64,000 nt of DNA from Enoplosus armatus (Eukaryota; Chordata; Actinopteri; Centrarchiformes; Enoplosidae), in assembly GCF_043641665.1 (NCBI RefSeq), contig NC_092192.1, forward strand, positions 3,242,658 to 3,306,657, written 5' to 3'. The notes beneath the pieces were generated by a model. The model worked only from the letters and a program-made list of their open reading frames with translations. It was not told the origin of the DNA and searched no databases. This document shows positions 51,519-64,000 of the stretch, one piece after another; within the stretch, counting starts at the first letter, position 1; every line of letters starts with the position of its first letter. Position numbers and translations under genes: made by a program.

Positions 51519-54500
51519 CTATAAAAGAAGAAGGGAGGAAGGGGGAAATAATCACAACTGTACAGGGAGAAACTGACTTTTAAACACCATGAGTCACAGT
51601 ATCAAAAAGCTCACGTTTTCCTCACTGATCTTTACACATTTGTTCTGTACAAATACAAAAAAAAGAAAAAAAAATATTATTAATAATTGTATTATTATAA
51701 TGATAACTGCATTGCACTGAGTAAATATAGTACTGGCCCATAAGTTACTGCATTCAATAGAAAATACCTAAAATTTCTGATCTGCAGAGGAAGTGATTGG
51801 TGGTGAGTCGAGGCACTCGCACACAGACGGACACAGTCAGCGACGTCACCCTCAGACATGAACTCTATCCTGTCAAGGTCTCAGTGGGGATAAAATTCTT
51901 TTAAAATGTTTCACAGCCCGTTCACTGGTGAACATTCCTGCTTTATACATGAACAGAAGATTTAGAAGAATACCGAAGGGAAAACAAGCTCGCACAAACC
52001 GCAAAAAACCAACAGGAAGCAGGAAAAACACGAACACATGCATCAGTCTCCCTGCAACAACTGCAACACAGCGATGAGACTTTGTCTGGGTCGTCGTCAA
52101 CAGAACTGCCTGTCCTCAGCGTGACACTGGAGGTTTTAGTGTGTGTATAAAAGATCAATTTTGCTGCTATGATGGTCACCAGCAATGTGCTTGTAAAGCG
52201 ATGGGTCAATATCATTTTCAGATACATAATGACACATACATGTGCTTCGTGGGGTAAAAGGTCCTAGAAATAAAGGGGCTTGGGATCCATCTAAGTAAAT
52301 ACAAACATTTTGAAGGGCTGCTTCATCCGTATTGAATCCGTAGCTTAAGTTTTAGCATGTAGCACCTGAGCGAATTATCAGCCAATTACACATGAATTAC
52401 ACATTTTGGTTTCTGTGCTAAAATTTTACTCCTTCAATACATTATATTAAAATACGTTAGCATATTCTAATTGTCTATTTTGTATCTGGGCAAACTTTGC
52501 TGCAATAAAATGGATTTCTGTAGGCGCCTATAGGTTGTTTCCTGTTACTTTTAACAAAACAAGGTGTGTAACAGGTTGGAGATCAAATCCATGCCCGAAA
52601 CAACCAAAAACATCTATATTTTTCAGCCCTGTCTGACCTGAAGCTCGAGTGTAAAAAAAACGTTTTCTGACCCAAACTAACTAAATCTCACATTTCACGG
52701 GCTGTTTTCTTTTTTTGTGATATTTTAAATAAGGTCCAGTGAAGAAATATAAAGCTCTGTTAGAATAATAAATGGATCCCTAATTAATCATTTTCAATGT
52801 GGGTTTTTTTTTTCCTCAGGTCATCAATGTTAAGGGAAACCCGCCGTCTCACACACACCGACATGCTCACCAACGTCACTATAAGAAAACAAGAAGGCTA
52901 CTCTCCATGCAACAAGTGTGCACAACACAAGTGGGACCAATTTTTTTTTTTTAAGAAACTACGAAACAAATGTATTAGATTTGAAAAGAAAGAAGAACAC
53001 ATGATGAAACACATCATCAAACCAACAGAGAAGGAAGAAGGAAAAAAAAAAGATTTTTTCACATTATCTAGTCAGTGTTAAAAATAGAAATTCACCCGTT
53101 ACATTTACTCTGCACTTTTTGATTATATACATTTATGTACATGGATTTATCTTAATTATTTGTCATTGTCCTTAATGTCTTTATCAACAGTTTACAAAAG
53201 AAAGAAAAATTGCAATCAAATGCATATACTCTTCTAGAAAGATGTGCTTAGTAACTATGTTTTTTTTTTTTAGTTGAAGCAGAAGGGGATGTTAAGAGAA
53301 ATGGGAACATTGCTCTGCACGGCGAAAAAGAAAATCCTTCTAAACAAGAGACTGAATGTGGTTCAGATTCTTAATGTTTATTTTTTTGATATGACTGACA
53401 ATATCCTTCATCAAGTCGGATCAAAACCCACGACCAGATTCAGTGACTTTGCAAAGATGTATATTTGTTTTGCAGCGTGCAGACCAAACAACAATCCGCC
53501 CTGTTCACGACATGCACTCAGCTCACAGGAAGCCTGCACGTCCATCTCGGTTATCATACGATGAAAAGTCAGATGTGTAACATTTTGCTCTCGCTTACTA
53601 GCTTTTGAAATGACAACAACAACAGTGGCTCCGAATGGCAAACGAGAACAGCGTCGCAAAGCAAAATGTGTCTTGCCTTTTTGTTTGTAAAGGGACGCGT
53701 CAGGATTGTGAAAAGCGTGTGCCATCGATCACACACTCAGCCCCTCGCTTAAGACTTCACTACGCAAGTTTCTGAGTTCTGAAAGCAGTTTCAGGGGCGG
53801 CTTTGTTCAGTGATGGACAACACGGGCTTCTACGCATCCCGAACTCCCTTTAAGGTTCTTCTTACAACCTATGTGAGCTGCGTATCAGCAGTACAACTAC
53901 CAGCTAATGCTCTACTACTGAGTTCAGAACAGCGCTTGGAGCGAGGTCTGCGTTATGTTGCATAATCAAGTTCAGTCCAGAGTAGGAGCTGAAAAAACAG
54001 CCCACTTAAGACATGGACACCGTGGGTTAGAGGGCAGGGTTAGGGGCTCGATCCTGTTCCAACTGTCTAAATCTGTTAAAAATGTACTGATTTAGATTTG
54101 GACTTCAGCGCAGACATCAGGGGAGCTACGTCAGGAAGGTTTCAGACAACAAAACAAGAAGTTATTGGGAGTTGAATCAGTTGAAAGAGAATTGAGCCCG
54201 ACCCTGTTAGAAATGCTAGTGAGGAGAGCGCTTAGTTTCCCTATGGTTTAAATCGCAGGCACTACGGACCCTGACGGCCCGACACAGTGCCTGGTTTCTC
54301 CCAGAACCACTGACAGACGGCCTGGCCACTGTGATTTTACTTGTCCTGCTGCTCCATGGGTGTTGTAAGGCCATGAAACCAGTGCAAGTGGCGTTTACAT
54401 TGTTGGGTGTTTAGGCATGATCACTATAAGTGGCTGACGGGAGGCGTTTTCGGTGCTTTCTGTTGTTAAAAAATTTGGAAAATGAGACTGTCACTGCTAC

Positions 54501-56640
54501 AACTTCTCAAAATGAAGACCACATTTTCCATAATCAAGACAATAATGTCCTTTCCTTAACTTCTGCTATCATCACAAATTCTAAAAGCTTTGGATCTGCT
54601 TGCTCTGGAGCGCCCTCTTCATTATTAGTAAGTAATCCAGCAGATTTCCTGCCATTGCTGTCCCGGTGGCTCACAATGTGAAATACTGAGCAGAAGCCTG
54701 CAAAGACTGACAGGCTTCCCAGCAACAGTCTCGTCTGTTTACAAGGACATTTAGTCTCAGAATTAAAATTAAAACTTTAAAAGTTCCACACGTAGCACCT
54801 TTAACTTCTAAAACACAAGGACAGAAATCAATGAGAAAAACAAGCCAACGCTGCAAAGATCAGGTAAAAACTGTTACGTCTTCATGAATGGAGACTCACA
54901 GCTGATCTCTGGCCAGACGTCCTCCATCAGTGGTTCTGGTTTCGCCCTTACAGATTGACTTCGGTTATTAAGGCTCAACGGGCAAGAGGTAAAAGAACAA
55001 CAAGTGCCCGGAACACACACTCGTAAAAATCTTAAATTCTGATTATGTGTTTGTCTCAAAACATGCACACTCACACACACACACACACACACACAAACAA
55101 CACACGCAAAAAACACACACTCTGAAAAGCTCCCCTATTCCCTGCGCGAGAGTTTTACTTGTAATCTCAAACTATTTGTATCTCCTCAGTCTTTTTCACA
55201 GCCTCAGAACGCAACAAAAGGATCTGAAATCATTTTAAAAAAACGGTGCCGTTCTGTTAAGAGCGCCTGGCAAAGAAGGAGAAGAAAAAAAAAAGAGAGA
55301 CAGAACTGAAGGCCTTATTTCATAAAACGACAGCAACAACGACGCATTAAAAAGCAAATACTGTTATCGAAGAAGAATCACAAGGGTGTGTGCTGGGGGA
55401 GAACACGCAAACGACAATAATGTGATTGATACAATGAAAACAAATGAATCTTTATAAAGTTCACAGTCTTGTAGCTCCCTGTACCAGGGGAGGGGGGGGG
55501 GGGGCTGCAGGGTGATGGGGGGGGGGACAAAATACCTTATAACTACCTTTATATCTAAGCCTCAGACAGATGTTTGCCAAAGAGGAAATGTATGTTTGAC
55601 GTCACTCCAGCTGCTCACGACAGACACACACTCATACACTGATATGCACAGAGGAGGGAAGCCTCGACTTCTTTCGTGATCCTTTACAGTTTAGGAAATC
55701 ATTTATCCAAATATTGTGACCACAAATTGGTATAATTTCCAAACAGTACCAAGAACTTAGAGTCCCTTTTGCACATTTCCGCTGCATCTGGAAAACTCTG
55801 AGGATTCGGCAAATAAGTCCAATTCGTAGTTGACTGACTGTGACTTTTGACTGGACTTCGCAAAGGTGTTTTATGGTTATTTATTTCTGCTACATAGTAG
55901 ATAGAGAGCACTTCCCGAATAACAGGGACCTTTTCTGGGCTCAGGAATTACGTGCCGAGGATCGGAGCTGGGAATTTAATTTTAACCAACTGAAATGTGT
56001 CCTTAGCACCGATTGAGTACCAAACCTTTGTAGTCTCATTCGCTAATTCTTTGATCAGATCAACAATGTTGCCATGGTTCCTCGGGTCAAAATGGTAAAG
56101 TTAAAAAGAAAGGTAAAGGACATGAGTCCCTCCAAAGGACCCTGGGAAAAGTTCCTGCGGTGGAGAAAGGGGACTATTTGTCACCAAAACTCCATTAAAT
56201 ATGAAGTTTTGGAGTCACATAACTTCCCAACTCTGGATATGTACAGAAATGATAATGTGAAAAAGAAAAAGGCAGCTGAAGTGACGTCCCGCTTCAGATT
56301 CCCTTTCTGTTCGAGTTCAAAGACAATACGCACGTCCCTCCTCCTGTTGTCCCCTCCTCTTCCTCCTCTCCTGTGGATGGATGGATGCATGTGATGGATG
56401 GATGGATGGATGAACGTCCCTGCTGACGGATGTCCTTCAGTCCATCCTTCTCTTTCTTGCGTGACGGGTGGTGTTGTGTCGGGAGGGGACTATTTTGGGG
56501 TGGGAGGGCTGTTGGGGTGGACGGTGATGATGATGATGATGATGATGTGTTGAAACACACGCAGTACAAATCCCCTAACCTCCACTGCGCACACACACAA
56601 CCGCACAGACACATTCCTGATATTCCTGTGAGTTCAAGAT

Positions 56641-56676
56641 GAAGAGGAGGAGGAGGAGGAGGAGGAGGAGGAAGGA
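56641..56676. repeat. (GGA)n / (TCC)n trinucleotide tract
   Basis: About 11 GGA-type units, ending about 190 bp past the klf8 stop codon, within the probable 3'UTR. Confidence 0.9.
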
Positions 56677-56865
56677 GGTACAGTGCCTTTTTTTATCTGC
56701 TGATGTGGGGGGGGGGCAGAGGTGAGAATGGAAACAGGAAGTAGCAGAGGTTCATGTGGGGTGGGGGGCACTGGTACAAGATGTGCTGTGAGGGACTCTG
56801 AGATGTCGAGGGGTAGGAGGCTGATGGGGAGCTGTGGGTGTTCGGGGGAGGAAGGGGGTCAGAGT

Positions 56866-57623
<758 letters not shown>

Positions 57624-57763
57624 CTGTGTGTATCCTCCTGTGGGCTTTGAGGTGGGAACTCTTGGTGTACACTTTTTTACAGCCTTCATAGTCACACATG
57701 TGGATCCGCCTCCTCTTGATGTCCGGCGAATCTGGATCGACGGGCTCTAAGTCCATCACCGAC
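57624..57763 (-). CDS. klf8: klf8 exon with zinc finger 1
   Basis: After the last base of a split Gly it encodes [19 protein letters not shown], then [18 protein letters not shown], then LKAHRRIHT and the first base of the linker Gly. Finger 1 is C-x4-C...H-x3-H and, unlike klf5, is not interrupted by an intron. EPVDP resembles but does not satisfy the PxDLS CtBP-binding motif. The acceptor is preceded by a pure TTCC repeat. Donor ACACAG|GTGAGC. Confidence 0.95.
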
Positions 57764-57767
57764 CTGA

Positions 57768-57814
57768 GGAAGGAAGGAAGGAAGGAAGGAAGGAAGGAAG
57801 GAAGGAAGGAAGGA
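57768..57814. repeat. (GGAA)n / (TTCC)n tetranucleotide array
   Basis: Nearly 12 uninterrupted units, lying 1-2 nt from the AG acceptor of the klf8 finger-1 exon, so the array itself is the polypyrimidine tract. Confidence 0.95.
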
Positions 57815-58488
57815 GTGAGTGATGCGGATCAAGACACTGAAGGAGGACACTAACTTTCTGAGAGAATTACTATTCAAACTGTCAATGTTTGAGTTCATTT
57901 AGTTAATTAAAATGAATTGCACTTCTTTCCTGCCGTGGGCCATCACTGTGTCATTGTACTCCATATTACGTTAAGATGGACGCGACATCATAAAATCTGA
58001 ACCAGTTTTTCATTTTATGACCTGTAGTACTACATTCACGAGACACCTCTCATCAGGTTCAGGTGCTTTTGAGAGTGCTATCAGGGCCACCAGGGGGCGT
58101 CAGAGAGTCACATGACACACTGCACAACAGCTTCAGCCTCAGTGAAGATCTCTCTCCTCCTTCTTATCTTCTCACTCTTCCATTTTTTATGCCCCTTTTT
58201 CCTTCCAACAAAAGAGAGGATCTGACAAACTAAACGCTCATTCTCTCCCCCCCTCTCGCCCTCCTCCCTCTTAGACCAAACTCATATTCTGATGTCAACG
58301 ACCCGTCTGTCTGTACTCTGATACTCTGATTTTATCAGATTTTTTTATATTCATTTGATGATCAGGATGTAAATAAAGTTGATTTGAAGAAGAAAAAAAT
58401 CTTCCATTTATAAAGGAGGTGTGACGGCAAACTGAATTACGAAACCATGTTAACACTCCTGTTCTGGGACGGGACAGGCCTGCCCAGC

Positions 58489-58489
<1 letters not shown>

Positions 58490-58525
<36 letters not shown>

Positions 58526-58620
58526 ACACTCACACACACAAACAATCTTCCTCACAAAAAACACAAACACACTTGTTCACTTTGTTTCTATTAAACATTT
58601 TCTCTCTTTCTTTCAGTGTC

Positions 58621-58665
<45 letters not shown>
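58490..58665. repeat. Pair of (CA)n microsatellites
   Basis: CA arrays at 58490-58540 (with two CT interruptions) and 58624-58665, separated by 83 bp of non-repeat sequence. A third lies at 58932-58953. Confidence 0.9.
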
Positions 58666-58667
<2 letters not shown>

Positions 58668-59284
58668 TTACAGCAGTAAGCCAACCGTTGACGTCCACAC
58701 CCAGAGTTTCAGTTACAGTCAGGAGGCCTCACCCACTGGGTGTGGCAGGAGCTCTGTCCTGATTTACTAATAAACACACTGGACAGACACACACACAAAC
58801 ACACAAACACATATTATAAGAGCCTTCAGTTGCACACTAACCTGCAGCCCTTACAAGTAACAACCTTTTATGTGTCCACACTTTCCTGGAGAGGACCAAA
58901 TGTCCTACGTTATGAAGTGTGTACTGAGCATGCACACACACACACACACACACTTGTCTCCCTGTGATGCAGCCAGGGTGTCTCCAGTGTGTTCGGCTGT
59001 ACAGAGGGTTATATAAGGTTATATAAGTGTCCAGTCACAGCAGCGCTGCAATAATGTAATTAGTCAGGCGGCTGCAAGGGAGGGAGGTGATCCACAGAAA
59101 GACTTCATTTCCCAGAAGCCCTGCTGCGTATTAGTGTCTCTCTCCCTGCCGCCTCGTATCATGGACTTTACACTGAGATTACATCACGCATGGTTTATGA
59201 TATTTACTGTATGTCCTGTCAACCGTTTTATTGGTGTCTGATTTATAATGGATGTCATCGGAGAAGCATGAACCATCGTCGGAC

Positions 59285-59465
59285 TAGTTCGACATTTTTG
59301 TCACTTTATTTCCGAGCGAGATGAGAAATTTGATATCACTCTCATGTCTGTGCGTTATGTACGGAGCTGGAGTCTGGATGCGGTTAGCTTAGCTTAGCAT
59401 AAAGACTGGAAACAGAGGGAAGCAGCTAGCCTGGCTCCCTCCAAAATACACCTACTGCCCATGTG
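59285..59465. repeat. Dispersed fish repeat (TTAGCTTAGCTTAGCATAAAG type)
   Basis: Landmarks in order: GAGATGAGAAATTTGATATC, ACTCTCATGTCTGTGCG, GGTTAGCTTAGCTTAGC, ATAAAGACTGGAAACAG and CAGCTAGCCTGGCTCC. Very abundant in percomorph genomes and a good hint at the host lineage. Confidence 0.8.
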
Positions 59466-59801
59466 TGGAACTGCATATAAATTGTAATAAAGGAAATCAG
59501 CCTAATTTGTTTCACTGACATAAACTGGACTGATCAACTGAATATCTTTTCGTCAAACACATAAAAAAGTGAACTCAGTTTGGAGACAAGGGTAGTTTGT
59601 CAAATGTTCAAACTGAAGTTGCTGCCCAGTAAATGTACAAATCTACTCAGATCGGTGCGGATCTACAACCTGCTATACATTCGCATTTCCTTCCTCCGCA
59701 GTTGCAGCAATCTGGACTGCATCACCTACATGCTAATGCTCACCAGTGTGTCCCATATTTAACTCATGTATATAAACTCATGCAGGTGCAGGTGGACTCA
59801 C

Positions 59802-59913
59802 CCGGCGTCCAGGCTCTGGGCACTGAGGGAGGCCGATCCAGACTCTGTACCGCTCTCTGCGTCGCTGTCACTCTGATACTCCACCGGAGACGTTGAACCC
59901 GGTTTAATACGAA
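59802..59913 (-). CDS. klf8: klf8 exon encoding the acidic SDSD/ESGS region
   Basis: 112 nt, two-base overhangs at both ends. Completes a codon ending TT, then encodes RIKPGSTSPVEYQSDSD, AESGTESGSASLSAQSLDA and two bases of Gly. It aligns with the human KLF8 segment just before the zinc fingers (VKVDPTSMSPLEIPSDSE...ESGSS). Human KLF12 has a different stretch here. Acceptor CTCTCTGCAG with C20 immediately upstream; donor GCCGG|GTGAGT. The phase matches the next exon, which supports both junctions. Confidence 0.88.
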
Positions 59914-59926
59914 CTGCAGAGAGGAC

Positions 59927-59946
59927 GGGGGGGGGGGGGGGGGGGG
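59927..59946. repeat. G20 / C20 homopolymer at a klf8 acceptor
   Basis: 20 consecutive G on plus. On the minus strand C20 is followed by GTCCTCTCTGCAG and the exon. Confidence 0.95.
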
Positions 59947-60154
59947 TTGAGGAAGGGTGATGGAGAGCGTGAGTGGCCCAGAGAAAGAGATGAATCAGTG
60001 AATGAAATTAGGAAATTGAAGAAGCAGAACAGACAGGGAGAGAACAGAGGAAGAAGAGGAGGGGTGATAAAACACAGAAGAGAACAGCAGGGGGTTAATA
60101 ACTTCTTAACAGTGATGCCTGGATTCCAGCAATTTAGCATGACAAAGACTTGCT

Positions 60155-60195
<41 letters not shown>

Positions 60196-60754
60196 AGGTA
60201 TGGTAAACTAGGCTGCAGAATTGATGGGTCAAATTTGTGGCCAAACCCCATGCTGGATTTCTCTGCACGTCTCCTCGTTTCTACATCTTTCACAAATTCT
60301 GACCATGTTTTAGTTTTCACTCTCTGTTAACAGGAAAAGGTCTCGTGAAACCAGTCTTTCTTTCTGTCTCTCCCATGTCAACAACCTTTTACAATGTCAT
60401 AGCAGGAGGAAGACAATGTGAACAGATGCTAATGAAAAATATTCCGTAGAAGTCAAAGACAATGCTAATTAGCAATTAACGGAAAAGACAAATCTCTCGA
60501 GGCTATCAGAAGCCTCCGCTGGCTGTCAAGTTTCGGCAAGCTGTTAGAAATACTTTTCACCACCTCTAAGCTGTGGTCTTGTTTTTAATTGTCCGCAAGC
60601 TATTTTCTGTTGAGAGCTGGATATTTCAGCTGGAACACGACCTGTTGTCTCCGGTAGAAGTCCGCTATCAGTGATGATATTTAAAGTTTTATACAAACAA
60701 TCAAATGAAAACACGTATGTGACAGAGGTCACTCATAGTGACGCTAACTATCAG

Positions 60755-60779
60755 CTCTCTCTCTCTCTCTCTCTCTCTC
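60755..60779. repeat. (CT)n microsatellite
   Basis: About 12 CT units in the klf8 intron. Confidence 0.9.
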
Positions 60780-61079
60780 GTCCTCCATCACTCTCTCTCT
60801 CTTTTTCCCTTAAATTCACAATTTGACTGCTGCTCATCAGAAACAATATCACCAAAGCCGACAACACAACATGAGCAAACACAACAATTTATCCGTAAAG
60901 ATAAAAAACATAATGAATGAAAACAAAAGTGCAAATTACTGGTGACCCCCCTTCCTCCCTCCTCCCCTCCTCTATTTGCAGGAATGTGGCAGCCATACTG
61001 TTCAAAGTCCACCCAGCCTGGAGAGAGCGGGGAGGGGTGGGGCGGCTGGAAGGGTGACGCAAGGAATTTGGGTGGAATA

Positions 61080-61110
<31 letters not shown>

Positions 61111-61286
61111 TGGTATGGAGAGGGTCACACACCAAAAGACGTGTTCTTTGTCTCTGGAGACAATTAAGCCACCCCCACCCCTCCGCCATAGCAGCCTTCC
61201 TTTTTCAAAGGCAAAACGACCCATCTCCTCTGCTCTCGACCCCTGCACCCTCTCCTCCTCATCCTTCCTCACCCCTGCAGCATACT

Positions 61287-61313
61287 CCCCCCCCCCCCCC
61301 CCCCCCCCCCCCC
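61287..61313. repeat. C27 homopolymer
   Basis: 27 uninterrupted C on plus (G on the klf8 sense strand), an unusually long G/C mononucleotide run. On the klf8 transcript it would be G27, able to form G-quadruplexes. Confidence 0.95.
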
Positions 61314-64000
61314 ACCTCACCCACCCATGTCTCACTCCCTTCCTCCATCTGCGTCTACCTATCCAGCCCTCTTTCTCCTCTTCCTCCCACACACCACCAC
61401 AGCACATGAACAGCGAATGACAGCTGCCTCCTGCTTGTTCGCTTTGCAGGTACAGGAAGACAATATCAAAGTTCCCATCTCCTTCTCTCCCTCCCTCCCT
61501 CACTCCCCTCGTCTGGCTCACATCTTCACTCTTTGTTTCTGTTTCTCTTTTCAGTGTTGTACAGCACTCCTGGGCTATGAAAGGCAGCATCCAAACAGGA
61601 TTTCAACGTGGGCTATGAGGACGGGCGGCTCCTTCGCTGACAACTGAGCCTTCAGAGTCCACCCGGCCCTGCTCGCAAGATTAGATGATATTAGATTACA
61701 TTAGTTTTGGAGACACTTGAACGATCCCTCTGAGGAGACGGTGCTAACTGTAAGCTACTGTATGAGTGAGATCATGCTGTTCTTGACACATCTGGTTTCC
61801 TTTTGATATAAAGGATAAAGACCGGCCAGTAAATATGATACTGACACCGCTTTTGAAAGTTTACTACAAGTTGAGTCGTAGTTTCATAATTTAACTCGTC
61901 ATTCCTTTCATTGTAGTTCCCCAAGTTCATTTTTGAGTTCTGGGAACACAGCAATATTACTAAAAAGAAATCAGGCGTGGCAGGAAACAAGTTTTAATCA
62001 AACCCCCAGCCCAGTTAGCCAACGTACTTGAAAGAGAAAACAAAGGCAAACAATAAAATTAGAACCCAAATGTCCCTTTTTAAACATCCATCACAGTTAA
62101 CAGACCAACTTCCTGCTAACTATCAACATTTTAGGTGCATTCACTTCAAGCTTTACCCCCAAATAAAGTGGTTTAGATAATCTGTTCAAACTGCTGGCTT
62201 GTTCACAACCTGCCTGTTTCTTGCCCCGATGGGCTGCAGTGATGTTGTCATCACATCAATTGAAAATGATGATCAAATCTACAAAATAAGGCCCAAGTTG
62301 CATCTCCTCAAGCATTGACGTAGAAGTCCAGACCCAACATACAGTAAATTAGCATTTTGTCAAATAAAGATATTGCTCTTTTACTTGGATTACTGTTGTG
62401 TGCACAGTGACGTGAACAGTGCGAGAGCATCTTCAGGCCAGTTTGTGTGCGCTGGAGATCCTTCCAGACGTTTCCGAGAGTCACTGCCTCCCTCGTTTAC
62501 ATTCCTGAGTCGAGGCCACGCTGGTTTGGATTAGAAACCAAGGTGAACTACGCTGACTTCACGGAGGGACTTTACTGCAGTTTGTCAAAGGGGTGGAGGC
62601 CTGTTTTGCCAGCTTGCCTGAGCAAACGTGGAGCTTCCCCTCGTGTTTACTCAGGGATGGATTACGCCTCCTTTAACCTCTCCGCTCGACGTTTAACGCG
62701 AATCGACCGGATTGCATTTAAGGCACTCCTGACATGACGACAGCAGGACAAACTCTGACGTTAGAGAGTGCTTCCATATAAAGACTTCCCCACTTCTTCG
62801 GTAGTGATCACCTTTTCACACACTGATTAATCTTACTGTCCGAGAAAGTCGGGACGTTTGAGGAGCAGAACTTGTTTGAATACGTGCTCAGTTAAAAAAT
62901 GACAGACTAGTAATTATTATTATTAGTTACTCAGCAACCTTCTGTTCATCTACCTACTCAGAAAAATACTGATTTATGACACATGTAGAGACTTTCCTTT
63001 ACAAAATATTAGAGGATGGAAGCAGCTGTTACCAAAATGCATGACAGATGCATTTCAGTCAGCAACATTTTTCTACAACATCTTTCTTTCCACGAGTTTC
63101 CTCATTTAAGAGGGAATATCAATCATCTGGCACATATGGAGAGCTTCCAGCACGATAAAGATAGACAGGCAGACAGGCGGCAAGTCTAACATACCACTAA
63201 CCACGAACACACACCATCTCCCTCGAGAGACACACTGTGCTCCTCCGAGACCGAGAGCTCCCCGTAAATGACAGTGTGGGCAAGAGTGACAGAACCATGT
63301 TAGAACAATGGCGGGTGTGACAGTCAGAGCTGGAAAGATAAAACGAAGAGCAGAGGAGAGGTCTAGTAATCTAACAACCATCTCAAACTGCCTTCCTTTT
63401 CCTAACTGCTAATTTCAGACAACCACCCCCAGTGCTGTGCACCGTCCCGACATCCTGATTCAACATGATACAAATGACATTAAAAGGAAGAAAGATGCTC
63501 GAAAATGCTGTTTCATTGTGACTCAAAACACCTTCCGACCCAGAGTTTGATGATATGATTGGTGCTAAACTGAGGCAACAGCACACAACAGCATCGTAGC
63601 AGTAAAAGCAGAACTAGAAGAAAATCATGTGATGTGCATCAGTTGAGGCACCAGCACGTCAAGGACACCCCTTATATGTTATATATTATGTCTCATAAAC
63701 TGTGAGGCTGACGTCATGCCCTGGATGCACGACTCCTTTGCATTTGTTTCTGTTGACTATTCACCTGAAGAGTCGACCTCTGCATCTTAATATATGTTTA
63801 AATATTATTTTTAAATAGCTGGAAGTGTGGCTCAGAGAAAGAGGCGCCATCACTTGACAAGAGAAGTCAAGGTTAAGAGGCCTACTGAGGGTGAAAATAG
63901 CTGGTGTTTGGATTTATATAGAAAGTAATGGAGGCTGTTTTGACACACAGTACACGGTCAGCATGGTTTGGACTTTTTGTGTTTTTTATTTGTGTTTTTA

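Larger units (their letters stand above)
51496..56865 (-). other. Probable long klf8 3'UTR (about 5.4 kb)
   Basis: No exon or gene of another family is found between the klf8 stop and the minus-strand AATAAA at 51513-51518. The sequence is AT-rich on the whole. Near the stop it carries (GGA)n at 56641-56670, a GAT tract at 56525-56548 and GGAT repeats at 56375-56412; G-runs lie at 55492-55504 and 55517-55526 and a CA tract at 55072-55094. Earlier minus-strand AATAAA signals at 55880-55885 and 53377-53382 could give shorter forms. Extent is inferred, not shown. Confidence 0.45.
57764..59801 (-). other. klf8 intron (2038 bp) between the SDSD-rich exon and finger 1
   Basis: Starts GTGAGT and ends with the (TTCC)n tract and CAG. 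Holds three plus-strand CA arrays (58490-58540, 58624-58665, 58932-58953), which are UG tracts in the klf8 pre-mRNA. It also holds a fish repeat at 59285-59465 and a complex stretch at 59030-59165 with a homeodomain-type TAATTAG. Confidence 0.9.
59914..64000 (-). other. klf8 intron, incomplete at the right edge
   Basis: At least 4.1 kb without another KLF8 exon: I looked for the PVVVQSLPMVYT-type exon and the PVDLS motif on the minus strand and found neither. Contains G20 at 59927-59946, GT tracts at 60159-60193 and 61082-61110, a CT tract at 60755-60779 and a C27 run at 61287-61313. The remainder is unremarkable. Confidence 0.75.

Noticed and set aside
57716..57760. EPVDP in the klf8 finger-1 exon as the CtBP-binding motif
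   Set aside because: CtBP needs PxDLS. Here the sequence is PVDPD, and the motif of this family lies in an N-terminal exon not in the window.
60889..61590. 233-codon minus-strand frame in the klf8 intron
   Set aside because: Built on the C27 run, a GT array and purine-rich low-complexity DNA; no KLF8 segment is present and no splice sites match.

Overview
The window looks like teleost nuclear DNA, probably from a percomorph. Coding exons are short and bounded by GT/AG introns. CA/GT microsatellites are dense, and there are many decayed fish repeats: an L2-type LINE 3' end, a palindromic MITE, a hAT-like non-autonomous element, and the TTAGCTTAGC, TTAGCATGCTAA and CTTTATTGATCCC families. Nothing bacterial (operon, CRISPR array, IS element) is present. 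Two Krüppel-like factor (KLF) transcription-factor genes account for all recognised coding sequence; the rest is intron, UTR or intergenic DNA.

Layout: 1-19.2 kb is gene-free upstream DNA with repeats. A compact promoter (GC box plus two CCAAT boxes) lies at 19.33-19.39 kb. A complete klf5-type gene runs on the + strand with four coding exons: 19592-19732, 31759-32692, 34190-34249 and 43304-43482. They join in frame to 1314 nt, or 437 residues. Its 3'UTR appears to end just after an AATAAA at 46443. About 5 kb of convergent intergenic DNA follows. The 3' half of a second KLF gene lies on the - strand, with three terminal coding exons: 59913-59802, 57763-57624 and 57047-56866. It probably has a long 3'UTR reaching about 51.5 kb. 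Its 5' exons lie beyond the right edge.

Residues around and inside the zinc fingers of the minus-strand gene fit KLF8 better than KLF12 or KLF3. In human, KLF5 sits tail-to-tail with KLF12 on chromosome 13, whereas KLF8 is on the X. A klf5-type gene tail-to-tail with klf8 therefore suggests a second copy of an ancestral KLF5-KLF3/8/12 pair. The klf5-type gene here may be the fish gene called klf5l rather than the direct orthologue of human KLF5. This is the most interesting point in the window and needs a phylogeny and wider synteny to settle.

Other points of interest: all three visible klf8 3' splice sites use simple-sequence repeats (C21, TTCC repeats, C20) in their polypyrimidine tracts. 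Several strong inverted repeats occur. A few single-copy intronic stretches with homeodomain, MEIS/PBX or CDX-like motifs are candidate enhancers.
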